A DNA stretch of 27,086 bases, taken from the NCBI GenBank assembly GCA_041687295.1, contig JAWLCG010000018.1, positions 1-27,086 on the forward strand, given 5' to 3'. The notes below the pieces were generated by a model. That model was not told the DNA's origin, searched no databases, and was given only the letters and a program-made list of their open reading frames with translations. Positions 6,742 to 16,859 of this stretch are shown in pieces (within the stretch, counting starts at the first letter, position 1; each line of letters begins with the position of its first letter). Source of the stretch: JAWLCG01 sp041687295. Its GTDB lineage: Bacteria; Planctomycetota; Phycisphaerae; SM23-33; FEN-1343. The translations under genes were made by a program, and so were the position numbers.

Positions 6742-7358
6742 GGGTCCTAATCACCGCCGGGCCGACGCGCGAGCCGATCGACCCGGTCCGGTTCATCACC
6801 AATGCGTCCAGCGGGCAGATGGGTTACGCGGTGGCCGAGGAGGCCCTGAGGGCCGGCCATGACGTGACGCTGCTGAGCGGGCCGGTTGCCCTGGCGCCAC
6901 CCGAGGGCGCGACGGTCGTGCCCTTCGTGACGGTCGAGGACCTGTGGGCGGCCCTGGCCGAGCACTTCGACGGCTGCGACGTGCTGGTCATGGCAGCCGC
7001 CGTCGGGGACTTCACCGTCGCCCGGCCCTCCGCGACGAAGCTGCACCGCTCCGATGGCACCCTCACGCTGGAGTTGCTGCCCGCGCCGGACCTGGCCGCC
7101 GAGCTGGGTCGTCGCCGCCGGGCCGACCAGACGATCATCGGCTTCGCCGTCGAGGAGCCCGCCGACGCCGACGCCAACGCCCGCCGCAAGCTCGCCGCCA
7201 AGAACTGCGACTACGTCGTGGTCAACACCCCCGCCGCCCTGGCCGCCCCCGCCAGCCAGGCCGCCATCCTCGCCCGCGACGGCACCGTCGAGCTGCCCTG
7301 GGCCGAGCGGCCCAAGTCCGAACTCGCCCGCGCCATCGTCGCCCTGTTCCGCCGCTGA
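6672..7358 (+). CDS. coaB: Phosphopantothenate-cysteine ligase half (CoaB), no canonical start
   Basis: Ligates cysteine to 4'-phosphopantothenate. The frame is open from 6672 to the stop at 7356-7358 and carries the whole CoaB domain: VLITAGPTREPIDPVRFITN at 6744-6803, SSGQMGYA, the motif VLVMAAAVGDF (usually AAAVADY), TIIGFAVE, and CDYVVVNTP. No ATG, GTG or TTG lies in frame between the TGA at 6669-6671 and ATG 6819, and 6819 is already past the essential N-terminal motif. The real start is therefore unknown; the coordinate given is the frame boundary, not a start codon. CoaC and CoaB are in the same frame, separated by two TGA codons. Confidence 0.8.
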   Translation, partial: RLPSPHQRTTRASKIKNQKSQIQRVLITAGPTREPIDPVRFITNASSGQMGYAVAEEALRAGHDVTLLSGPVALAPPEGATVVPFVTVEDLWAALAEHFDGCDVLVMAAAVGDFTVARPSATKLHRSDGTLTLELLPAPDLAAELGRRRRADQTIIGFAVEEPADADANARRKLAAKNCDYVVVNTPAALAAPASQAAILARDGTVELPWAERPKSELARAIVALFRR

Positions 7359-7551
7359 AGAAACGACGGCCACAGAGGACACAGAGCGAAGACCACAGAG
7401 GGTTTCAGAGGGGGAGTTCCGTATATAGCCCCGGGCTTGCCCGGGGTCTTCGCTTGGGCGGGCAACTTGTTGCTCTCGCAACCCGCGCGACGCAAGCCGG
7501 CCCGTGGCGCCTGCGCTTGTTCTCTCCCCCCGGTCGCTGTTCGTCGGCCGC
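7359..7551. repeat. Composite repeat between convergent genes coaB and the 7552 gene
   Basis: A CACAGAGG-type array (about 7370-7411) is followed by TATATAG and the perfect hairpin CCCCGGGC-TT-GCCCGGGG (7429-7446). The same composite, in the opposite orientation, occurs at about 23197-23283. The remaining 7454-7551 is GC-rich with no gene seen. The hairpin lies between converging genes and might end transcripts, but there is no T-run. Confidence 0.7.
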
Positions 7552-7962
7552 CTATCCCCCACTCACATGGCCAGCGATCTGCGGCAGCACAAACGTGAAC
7601 ACCGCCCACTCGATCAGCAGTACCGCGACGGCCCGCGGGTATCCCATCCTGCGGCCTTGCGCGTCATTGGACTGGCCTGACCGGCGAATGCAGTTGCCGT
7701 AGAGATACACCCCCGCCCCAAAGGCCAGCGCATAGCTGATGAGGACAGCAGCGACCCCCGATCCGGTGATCCAATACACTCCCCAGTTCACGGCCATAGC
7801 AGGCACGTATACGGCTACGGAGAGGACCCACGCCCGGAGAAAGCCGAGCCTGATCCGGCCCACGACCCTGACAAGCAGCATCAGGAGCAAGGCAAAGGCT
7901 GCGAAGACCATGCCCAACCCGAAGACAATGGAAAGCACCCACCCGACGTGTTCCATCTTCAC
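7552..7962 (-). CDS. Small integral membrane protein of unknown function
   Basis: I do not recognise the family. The 136-residue product is very hydrophobic with about four predicted membrane helices (residues about 8-30, 43-64, 69-88 and 108-130), short basic loops (RVVGRIR, RRSGQSNDAQGRR) and no large soluble domain. The start is either GTG 7962 with AGGTGG 5 nt upstream, or ATG 7956; the GTG is slightly better supplied. It starts 17 nt after the stop of the 7980-8300 gene, so the two probably form one unit downstream of ftsK. Confidence 0.7.
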   Translation of the reverse strand: MKMEHVGWVLSIVFGLGMVFAAFALLLMLLVRVVGRIRLGFLRAWVLSVAVYVPAMAVNWGVYWITGSGVAAVLISYALAFGAGVYLYGNCIRRSGQSNDAQGRRMGYPRAVAVLLIEWAVFTFVLPQIAGHVSGG

Positions 7963-7979
7963 TCACCCCACCTGAGGTC

Positions 7980-8300
7980 TCACCTCTGCCGCACCACTTC
8001 CTGATCAGGTCCGAGCCACACCAACTCGTCAATCGGGCCAGAAAGCATTCCCTTCTCTCGGAGTTGCATAGCGATGGCGGCGGGCGGCCAGCCGGTGGGG
8101 CCACCGGCAAAAGGAAGACCAAGATCGCGTAGGTGCAGGACAATCTGCGCCAAGCCAACTTCGTCATCGTAGGCAAGCCTCCAGACACCACTGTCTGGGT
8201 TGCAGACCCCGCCTTGGTCTCGAATTGCATCGCCCGTGCCCGGCGTCTGCGCCAGAACGTGGACTGCGCGCTCACCAATGTACATTACGTGGTCCCGCAC
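7980..8300 (-). CDS. Hypothetical protein, 106 residues
   Basis: Unrecognised. A soluble, mildly acidic protein with no signal peptide or membrane helix. It contains the stretch GVWRLAYDDEVGLAQIVLHL and ends in a charged tail (PDQEVVRQR). GTG 8300 has GGGAG about 9 nt upstream; ATG 8285 is an alternative that trims five residues. Codon choice is visibly less GC-biased than in ftsK or dut, and it is followed within 17 nt by the small membrane protein. Both could be a late acquisition. Confidence 0.6.
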   Translation of the reverse strand: MRDHVMYIGERAVHVLAQTPGTGDAIRDQGGVCNPDSGVWRLAYDDEVGLAQIVLHLRDLGLPFAGGPTGWPPAAIAMQLREKGMLSGPIDELVWLGPDQEVVRQR

Positions 8301-8371
8301 CCTAGTACTCCCTGGAAAGGTGGGGCTTCGCTACGCTGCGCCCCAGCCTACGGCGCACCCGCGTTTGTTGC

Positions 8372-10909
<2,538 letters not shown>

Positions 10910-10928
10910 GAGTCCTATGCCTTGGGGG

Positions 10929-11381
10929 CTACACCCCGGTGTGACCGAATCCTCCATCGCCCCGGGCCGTGTCGGGCAGGCGCTCGACCTCGACGAGCTC
11001 AGCCTGCATGACCGGGGCGATCACCATCTGGGCGACCCGCATGCCTCGCTGCACTGCAAAGGGCTCGGGCCCCGCGTTGTGCAGGATGACGCACACCTCG
11101 CCGCGGTAGTCCGCGTCGATCGTGCCAGGGCTGTTGGGCAGCAGGATGCCGTGCTTGAGCGCCAGCCCGCTGCGGGGCCGAACCTGGGCCTCGTAGCCCG
11201 GCGGCACCGCCAGGTAGAAGCCGCACGGCACCAGCCGGGTCTGGCCGGGCGCGAGCACCACATCCTGCTCGCACGCCGCCGAGAGATCCATCCCCGCGGC
11301 GTGCTCGCTCATGTACCGCGGCAGGGGCACGTCCTCGCACCCCGGCTTGCGGCGCATCTGTACTGTTATCGGACGGGACAT
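10929..11381 (-). CDS. dut: Deoxyuridine 5'-triphosphate nucleotidohydrolase (dUTPase)
   Basis: Hydrolyses dUTP to dUMP and keeps uracil out of DNA. At 150 residues it is a standard trimeric dUTPase with all five motifs: AGMDLSA, PRSGLA, GTIDADYRGE (uracil pocket and catalytic Asp), RVAQMVIAP, and the glycine-rich C-terminal GDGGFGHTG, with His where many have Ser. ATG 11381 has GGAG about 9 nt upstream. It lies directly before ftsK and is probably co-transcribed with it. Confidence 0.97.
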   Translation of the reverse strand: MSRPITVQMRRKPGCEDVPLPRYMSEHAAGMDLSAACEQDVVLAPGQTRLVPCGFYLAVPPGYEAQVRPRSGLALKHGILLPNSPGTIDADYRGEVCVILHNAGPEPFAVQRGMRVAQMVIAPVMQAELVEVERLPDTARGDGGFGHTGV

Positions 11382-11401
11382 CGGGTTGACTCCAGCGGAG
11401 G

Positions 11402-11813
11402 CTCAAGGGGGGTGAAGGATAACGGGTTAATCAGTTAATTGGCTGATGCGTTAATCGGTTGACTCGTCAGTGCGTCAACGCGTCAGTGCGTCACTGCGTT
11501 AATGCGTTAATGCGTTAATGCGTTAATGCGTTAATGCGTAAGATATTGTAGCGCCAAGGCTTCCGGGGCGGCGGTGTCATTGTGGGGTGCCTGGGGGGCT
11601 CTTTCCACGCCCACGCAATGCTTTGCGTGGGCTTCTCGTGCGGGGCGTACGCGGGGGGCCCGGGCAACCTGGGGGCGGGCGGCAATCCGCCCTCGACGCG
11701 GGCGATGCCCGCCCTACCGGCCCTGCCTCTTCCGTGGTCCTATGTACTGGGTCCTGAACACTTTTGCCATCAGCGCCCCTGGGTCCTGGCCACAGGCCAC
11801 GGGCTACTAAGAC
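11402..11813. other. Gene-free gap with 8-bp array and hairpin
   Basis: This 412-nt gap between dut and the second CNNM gene contains a long 8-bp array (11425-11540), a hairpin CCCACGCAA-TGCT-TTGCGTGGG (11610-11631) and short GC inverted repeats such as GGGCGG-CAAT-CCGCCC near 11677-11692. No coding signal is seen. Both neighbouring genes run on the minus strand. Confidence 0.6.
11425..11540. repeat. 8-bp tandem array, 14.5 units
   Basis: Units stay in perfect 8-bp phase for 116 bp. Starting at 11425 they read GGTTAATC, AGTTAATT, GGCTGATG, CGTTAATC, GGTTGACT, CGTCAGTG, CGTCAACG, CGTCAGTG and CGTCACTG, then five identical CGTTAATG (11497-11536) and a partial unit. Divergent units lie at one end and identical ones at the other, as in an array that grows at one side. 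The same unit builds the ends of the elements at 3374-3555 and 4953-5182. No inverted partner array is seen nearby. Confidence 0.9.
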
Positions 11814-12815
11814 TCACCACGCCTCCAGTTCGCCGACGATCTCCTCGACGAGGTCCTTCATGGTGACGATGCCCAGGGCCCGGCCCTTCCCGTCGACGAC
11901 CAGGCCCATGGCCCGGTGGGCCCGCTGGAGGGTCACCAGGGCGCGGGCGAGATCCCAGTCCGGCTGCATCACCACGGGGGGCCGAAGGTGCTGGGCCGGG
12001 CGGGCCGAGGGGTCCTCGTCGTAGAGCACGTCGTAGATGTTCAGGATGCCCACGACGCGGTCGGGCTGGCCCTGCCAGGCGGGCAGGCGGCTGAACTCGT
12101 GGCCGGCGAGGGTCTGGACGAACCGCTCCCGGCTGCAGTCGGCGGGGATGCTGACCACGCGGCTCAGCGGGACCATCACCTCGCGGATGGTCGTCTCGCC
12201 GGTCCGCATCACCCGGCTGGCCATGCGCGACTGCGCCAGGCTCAGCGCCCCATGGGCGTGTCCCTCGGCCAGCAGGGCCTGGACCCGCTGCCGGGGCTCG
12301 ATCAGGCGGCCCCGCCCGCCGCGCTGCCAGAGCCGCAGCGTTAGCGTGGCGAACCCGGTCACCAGCGGCCCCAGGCCCGTCCATCGCACCAGCAGGCGTG
12401 TGCTCAACAACAGCCCGCCCAGCGGATACACCAGCCGCTCGGCCGCCAGGCGAAAGAGGTTCTTGGGCACAATCTCGCCCAGGACGAAGATGGTCGGCGT
12501 CACCAGCAGCGTCGTCAGCAGTTCCTGCTGGCGCGTGTCGGCCAGGGTCAGCAGGCCCACGGCCCCGGCGGTCACCATGTAGTTGACCGCGTTATTGGCC
12601 ACCAGCAGTGTCCCGAGCATTTCCTGAGGCCGGCTCAGCAGGTCGTGCCACCGCCGCGCACGGCCATCGCCGTGGCTGGCCCGCAACTCCATACGCATTT
12701 TGTTGAGCACGTACGTGCCGGTTTCCAGGCCTGAGAAGATGGCCGAACCGACCAGGCCCACCGCCACCGCCAGGCTCCACACGACCGCCTGCAGCCAGAC
12801 TGGCCAATCAGCCAT
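11814..12815 (-). CDS. CNNM/DUF21 membrane protein with CBS pair, short form
   Basis: A 333-residue protein with the DUF21 (CNNM) transmembrane domain at about 1-175, including SAIFSGLETG and FVLGEIVPKN. A CBS pair at about 215-333 follows (IREVMVPLSRV, GILNIYDVLYDEDP, GLVVDGKGRALGIVTMKDLVEEIVGE). It stops right after the second CBS and lacks the C-terminal CorC/HlyC domain present in its neighbour. The family is implicated in Mg2+/Co2+ transport or efflux and is often misnamed hemolysin. Its ATG overlaps the end of the upstream CNNM gene by 8 nt, so the two are translationally coupled and may form a heterodimer. Confidence 0.9.
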   Translation of the reverse strand: MADWPVWLQAVVWSLAVAVGLVGSAIFSGLETGTYVLNKMRMELRASHGDGRARRWHDLLSRPQEMLGTLLVANNAVNYMVTAGAVGLLTLADTRQQELLTTLLVTPTIFVLGEIVPKNLFRLAAERLVYPLGGLLLSTRLLVRWTGLGPLVTGFATLTLRLWQRGGRGRLIEPRQRVQALLAEGHAHGALSLAQSRMASRVMRTGETTIREVMVPLSRVVSIPADCSRERFVQTLAGHEFSRLPAWQGQPDRVVGILNIYDVLYDEDPSARPAQHLRPPVVMQPDWDLARALVTLQRAHRAMGLVVDGKGRALGIVTMKDLVEEIVGELEAW

Positions 12816-14094
12816 GCGTACTCTCCTGCTCCAGCAGCTTCAGGCCCAGCCACGCGATCCGGTGCCGCTGCATCGACTCGACGGTGAACTGCAGGTTGTG
12901 CAGCACCACCGTGTCGCCCTCGCGGGGCACGCGGTCCAGCAGCGACATCACCAGCCCGCCGACGGTGCTGATGCCCTCGGCCGGCAGCTCCACGTTGAAC
13001 ACGTCGGTCCACTCGCGGATCGGCAGGTCGCCGGCGAGGCGGTATTCCGTACGGCTGAACCGCTGGACGGGCTCGGTGACCTCCTCGTCCGGGGCGGTGA
13101 TCTCGCCGACGACTTCCTCCATCGCGTCCTCGAGCGTCACCAGGCCAGCCGTGCCGCCGTACTCGTCGACCACGAAGGCCATCTGCGTCCGCGTGCGGCG
13201 GAACTGCACCAGCAGCTTGTCCACCGTGCCGGTCTCGGGCACGAAGGGCACGTGGCGGACGAGCTTGGCCAGCGGCGTGTCGGGCGCCAGCAGCAGCTGC
13301 TTGGCGTAGATCACGCCCAGCAGGTTGTCCTGGCTGTCGCGGTAGACGGGCATCTTGATCAGGCGGGTGCGGCGGAAGGCCTCGATGAGCCCCTCGGTGC
13401 CCTGGTCGATGTCGTAGGTCACCATGTCCACGCGGGGCACCATGATGTCGGCCACGCGGATGCGCCCCAGCTCGATGACCTCCTGGATCCACGCCGACTC
13501 GGTGGGCGCCAGGTGCTGGCGGTGCTGGGCGAGGTCGAGCAGGTCGGCCAGTTCGTCCGGCGACAGCGCCGACGCCGGCAGCCTGGCCGGGCGGAGCAGG
13601 CGCGTCAGCGGGTCGACCAGGGCCGTCCCCAACAGCCACTGCACCGGCCCCAGGACGCGCACCAGCAGCGTCAGCGGCAGGGCCACCACCTGCGCAATCC
13701 GGGCCGGGCTGCTCAGGGCGAGGTTCTTGGGCGCCACCTCGCCCAGCAAGATCACCGTCACCAGCGGCGCCACGACCAGCAGGGCCTCGCCCCACCACAC
13801 CACGTCGGTGATCTGCTGCAGGTCGACCAGGAACACCGCCGCGATGGCCCAGAACGCCACGTTCACCAGCTGGTTGCCCAGCAGCAGCACCATCAGCAGC
13901 TTCCGCGATGTGCGGAGCAGGCCGTCGACCAGGCGGTCCACACGGGCGGTCGAACGGCCAAAGCGGAGCATGTCCGCCCGCGAAAGGCTGAAGTAGGCCG
14001 TCTCGCTGCCCGAAAAGAAGGCCGAGCACACCAGCAGCACCGCCATCAGGCCCGCGTGCCACAGATGGTCCCAGAGAAACTCCCCCACCGTCAT
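12808..14094 (-). CDS. CNNM/DUF21-CBS-CorC_HlyC membrane protein (CorB/HlyC-like)
   Basis: A 428-residue protein with DUF21 at about 1-185 (SAFFSGSETAYFSL, VILLGEVAPKNLAL). A CBS pair spans about 205-332 (VADIMVPRVDM, RLIKMPVYRDS, MAFVVDEYGGTAGLVTLEDAMEEVVGEI), and a C-terminal CorC/HlyC domain spans about 345-420. This is the full-length form of the family, tied to Mg2+/Co2+ handling in characterised relatives. GGAGGG about 8 nt upstream supports ATG 14094. It is the first gene of a two-gene unit with the shorter paralogue. Confidence 0.93.
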   Translation of the reverse strand: MTVGEFLWDHLWHAGLMAVLLVCSAFFSGSETAYFSLSRADMLRFGRSTARVDRLVDGLLRTSRKLLMVLLLGNQLVNVAFWAIAAVFLVDLQQITDVVWWGEALLVVAPLVTVILLGEVAPKNLALSSPARIAQVVALPLTLLVRVLGPVQWLLGTALVDPLTRLLRPARLPASALSPDELADLLDLAQHRQHLAPTESAWIQEVIELGRIRVADIMVPRVDMVTYDIDQGTEGLIEAFRRTRLIKMPVYRDSQDNLLGVIYAKQLLLAPDTPLAKLVRHVPFVPETGTVDKLLVQFRRTRTQMAFVVDEYGGTAGLVTLEDAMEEVVGEITAPDEEVTEPVQRFSRTEYRLAGDLPIREWTDVFNVELPAEGISTVGGLVMSLLDRVPREGDTVVLHNLQFTVESMQRHRIAWLGLKLLEQESTHG

Positions 14095-14864
14095 GGCCGA
14101 ACCCTCCGCCGCCGCAGCGGCCCCCAGGGTCGGCCGGGTCTACACTCGCCTTGCTGCTCGTCTTCGTCGTCCATGGTAGGCCGTATTCTACAGTCCGCGC
14201 CACAAAGGTCCAGACCGTACCGGGGTTGGGTATAGAGCCCCGGGCTTGCCCGGGGTCTTCGCCAGACGGGCACAGGGACCGCCGACGCATCCTTCCCCCG
14301 AGAACCCCACGGATTGCACCCTGTGATATCTACACATCTCTTGCAGCCCCGTCATGGGCGGCCGAGTCCATCGCGTCTCCGAAAAGAAAAAAGCGTCCGG
14401 GTGCCGTGGCTACGGCGTTTGTAGCCCCGTCTTTCCCCTTCTCCCTGGCCTCGGCCCGAGAGGTGGACACGATCGACACAGATTAGGGAATTTTCCTGCT
14501 TCCTCTTCCATCTGTGCCATCGCAGTTCATCTGTGAGATTTGTGACCCCCATGCGTCCCTGACTCCCGGAGTACCACTGGGTGCCCGGCCGTGATGGGCG
14601 GATCGCCCTTTTGGAGTGCGGCGAGCCATCGCCGCTTTGGCTCGATGGCGGCCCAAGCCAACGCGGCGATTGCATCGCCGCACTCCATACGGCGCTCGCG
14701 CCCTGGGCCTCCATTGGTTGGTGCGACTGACGAGTCGGCGCCGGAAGACGTGGCTACGAACGCCGTAGCCACTGCACCCGGCCGGTCCTTGGACTTGTGT
14801 AGATATGACAGGATTGCATCTGTGGGCTTGGAGAAAGACGCCCCACGATAGGGCCCGCAACGCG
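14095..14864. repeat. 770-nt gene-free tract of nested repeats
   Basis: No gene is supported. From left: a CCCCGGGC hairpin copy (14231-14262); an outer inverted pair (about 14302-14336 with 14794-14832, sharing GGATTGCA and GATATCTACACA); and an inner inverted pair built on GTGGCTAC (about 14397-14425 with 14745-14781). The latter includes the perfect hairpin GTGGCTAC-GAACGCC-GTAGCCAC at 14750-14772. Innermost is a third inverted pair with TGGAGTGCGGCGA near 14613-14625 and TCGCCGCACTCCA near 14674-14687. An ATCTGTG-type array lies at about 14508-14540. Confidence 0.7.
14231..14262. repeat. CCCCGGGC hairpin repeat, copy 3
   Basis: Inverted copy with the perfect stem 14238-14245/14248-14255, TATAGAG on the left and TCTTCGC on the right. 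Confidence 0.85.
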
Positions 14865-15800
14865 TCAGCGCAGGCCCAGAAGCGCCTCGGCGGCGTCGGC
14901 GGCCTGTGTGACCGTCGTGTCGGGCTCGGCGTCGAGCGGGGTCACGCCGTGGCGGTGCTGGAAGTGACGGAACCAGGTCCGCTGGTTCTTGGCGAAGTGG
15001 CGGGTGTTGATCTTGATCTGCTCGACGGCCTCGGCCAGGCTCCACCGCCCGCGGAGCTGCGCGATGATCTCGGCGTAGCCCAACGCGGCCGCCGCCTGGC
15101 TCGTCAGGCCGCGGGGGTCGGCCAGCAGGGCCTCGACCTCTTCGACGAGCCCCTCCTCGATCATCCGGCCCACGCGGGCGTTGATGCGGCGGTTGCCGTC
15201 CTCGCGCCCCCGCCGAAGCCAGAGCATGCGGAAGTCGTACCGCGGGCGATTCTCCGCCCACTGCTGCTGCAGCACGCTGATCGGCGTGCCCGTCAGGCGG
15301 TAGACCTCCAGCGCCCGCACGATGCGGCGGAGGTCGTTGGGGTGGATGCGCCCAGCCGCCTCGGGGTCGATCCTCGCCAACTCGCCGTGCAGACCGGCCG
15401 AGCCCTCGCGCTGGGCCCGCTCCTGCAGTTCGGCGCGGATCTCCGGCGACTGGCCCGGCCCCTCGAACATGCCGGCCACCAGCGCCTTGAAGTACAGCCC
15501 CGTGCCCCCGGAGGCGACGATGGGTCGGCCCGACGCATGGCAGGCGGCGATGACGCTGTCGGCCAGCGTCACGAACTGCGCGACGGTGAACGGCTCCCAT
15601 GGCTCGACCACGTCGATGCCGTGGTGCGGAATCTCCGCCCGCAGCTCGGCTGAGGCCTTGGCCGTGCCGATGTCCATCCGGCGGTAGATCTTCATCGAAT
15701 CGACGCTGAGGATCTCCCCGCCGTGGCGGCGCGCCAGCTCGGCCGCCAGCTTCGCCTTGCCGCTGGCCGTGCAACCCATGATGGCGTAGACGCGTTCCAT
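14865..15800 (-). CDS. miaA: tRNA dimethylallyltransferase
   Basis: Transfers a dimethylallyl group to A37 of tRNAs reading UNN codons. The 311-residue product carries the family landmarks: P-loop GCTASGKAKLA at about 9-19, SVDSMKIYRRMDIGTAK, PHHGIDVVEP, ASGGTGLYFKAL, RIHPNDLRRIVRALEVYRLTG, and near the C-terminus TRHFAKNQRTWFRHF. In the P-loop the usual GPTASGK[ST] is GCTASGKA, so the Mg-coordinating Ser/Thr is Ala. ATG 15800 gives a normal MERVYAIMG start; the frame stays open upstream, but that sequence is a lipoprotein gene on the other strand. The adjacent plus-strand gene at 15965 is divergent. Confidence 0.95.
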   Translation of the reverse strand: MERVYAIMGCTASGKAKLAAELARRHGGEILSVDSMKIYRRMDIGTAKASAELRAEIPHHGIDVVEPWEPFTVAQFVTLADSVIAACHASGRPIVASGGTGLYFKALVAGMFEGPGQSPEIRAELQERAQREGSAGLHGELARIDPEAAGRIHPNDLRRIVRALEVYRLTGTPISVLQQQWAENRPRYDFRMLWLRRGREDGNRRINARVGRMIEEGLVEEVEALLADPRGLTSQAAAALGYAEIIAQLRGRWSLAEAVEQIKINTRHFAKNQRTWFRHFQHRHGVTPLDAEPDTTVTQAADAAEALLGLR

Positions 15801-15964
15801 GGCGCGATTCTCGGAGCCGGCCTCCGCCCTGTCAAGCTCGCCACACGCAATCGTCACGTCGCCCCGGGGTCCTGCTCGGCGCCGCCCGCCACCCCCGGGT
15901 ACAATGAAACCGAAGCGGACGCACGAAACGTCCCCCAAAGCGAACCCCAACGCGAGGCAAGGCC

Positions 15965-16261
15965 ATGAACCGTACGCTGTGGATGCTGCTGGGGCTGCTG
16001 GTGCTGGTGTCGCTGGCCCTGCCGGCCTGCACGACGATCGACGTGACCGTCCCGGACGACCTGCTGGGCCTGCGGGGCGACGGGAATGGGGACGACTACC
16101 GCCCCCGCCAGGTCCCGCCGGCCGACCCGGGCGACCCAGCCGACCTGCAGCGTGAGAATCGCCAGCTCCGCGCCCAGGTATCCGACCTGCAGGCCCGCGT
16201 CCGCCGGCTGGAGTACGAGAACGACCTGCTCCACGAGAGGCTGGACGAATTGGAGGACTAG
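15965..16261 (+). CDS. Small coiled-coil lipoprotein
   Basis: A 98-residue protein with a signal peptide (NRT, then hydrophobic residues 5-20) and lipobox LPAC, with the lipidated Cys at 22. A Pro/Asp-rich linker follows (about 40-58), then a heptad-patterned helix (LQRENRQLRAQVSDLQARVRR and onward, about 60-98). It should be anchored in an outer or inner membrane leaflet and oligomerise by the coiled coil. AAGG lies about 4 nt before ATG. The 5' region (15801-15964) is shared with divergent miaA and holds a lone TACAAT at 15900-15905. Family not recognised. Confidence 0.8.
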   Translation: MNRTLWMLLGLLVLVSLALPACTTIDVTVPDDLLGLRGDGNGDDYRPRQVPPADPGDPADLQRENRQLRAQVSDLQARVRRLEYENDLLHERLDELED

Positions 16262-16859
16262 CCCGTAGGCGCTCTTCGAGCACAGCGAGGCCCGGCAGGC
16301 GAAGGGGGCCACCACCTCCCAGGTGCCGTGGCTACGGCGTCTGCAGCCACGTCTTCGGGCGATTGCATCGCCGCACTCCAAAGGGGCTCGCCGCCCAGCA
16401 CGTAGGGCACGTAGGTTCGCGGAGCGTAGCGGAGCGGTTCTGCTTGCCGCGAGGGCGTCTGGCGATTCGGCGGAGGATCCCCCGGGAGCACCGCCCAGAG
16501 AGCCCCATCCATGCTGGTGGCCCCAAAGCGATAAATCCCGGCGGTGTGGGGGCAGAGCCCCCGCGCTGTTTCCTCTGGACCGCCGGGCCGCGTTACGGAT
16601 TCGGGTTGGGTTGCGGGCGAAGCCCGCGCTGGGCAATCTGTGTCGATCGAGTCTACCGCTCGAGGGGAGTCCAGGGAGAAACGCGAAAGACGTGGCTACA
16701 GACGCCGTAGCGACGGCACCCCGGGCAGTGAGGGGGCCTCCGCACAGGCCAGCCAAAGCGGCGATGCTCGCCGCAGTCCATATGGCCCAGGTGCGTCTCG
16801 GCGCCATCGGTGCCGGGCCTCGCTGGCGCTCGACCCGGCCTACGGGCCCGCCCTACCGG
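16262..16859. repeat. 600-nt gene-free tract of interspersed repeats
   Basis: No gene is supported. The tract contains a GCCGGGCCTCGCT repeat (inverted, about 16278-16304), a GTGGCTAC hairpin repeat (16322-16357), and CGATTGCATCGCCGCACTCCA (16360-16380). It also holds one arm of the long palindrome family (16402-16457) and GGGGGC-AGA-GCCCCC (16548-16562). An 87-nt copy of a repeat also present at 14397-14486 lies at about 16636-16722, and the repeat shared with 214-261 is at 16801-16849. Confidence 0.7.

Noticed and set aside
11457..11490. Minus-strand promoter for dut inside the 8-bp array
   Set aside because: The candidate -10 matches the consensus at only 3 of 6 positions, and hexamers of this kind occur by chance in every repeat unit.
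11425..11540. CRISPR array
   Set aside because: The repeat is 8 bp with no spacers and no cas genes nearby.
15801..16283. N-terminal extension of MiaA on the minus strand
   Set aside because: The upstream part overlaps the lipoprotein gene on the other strand; MiaA has a normal start at 15800.
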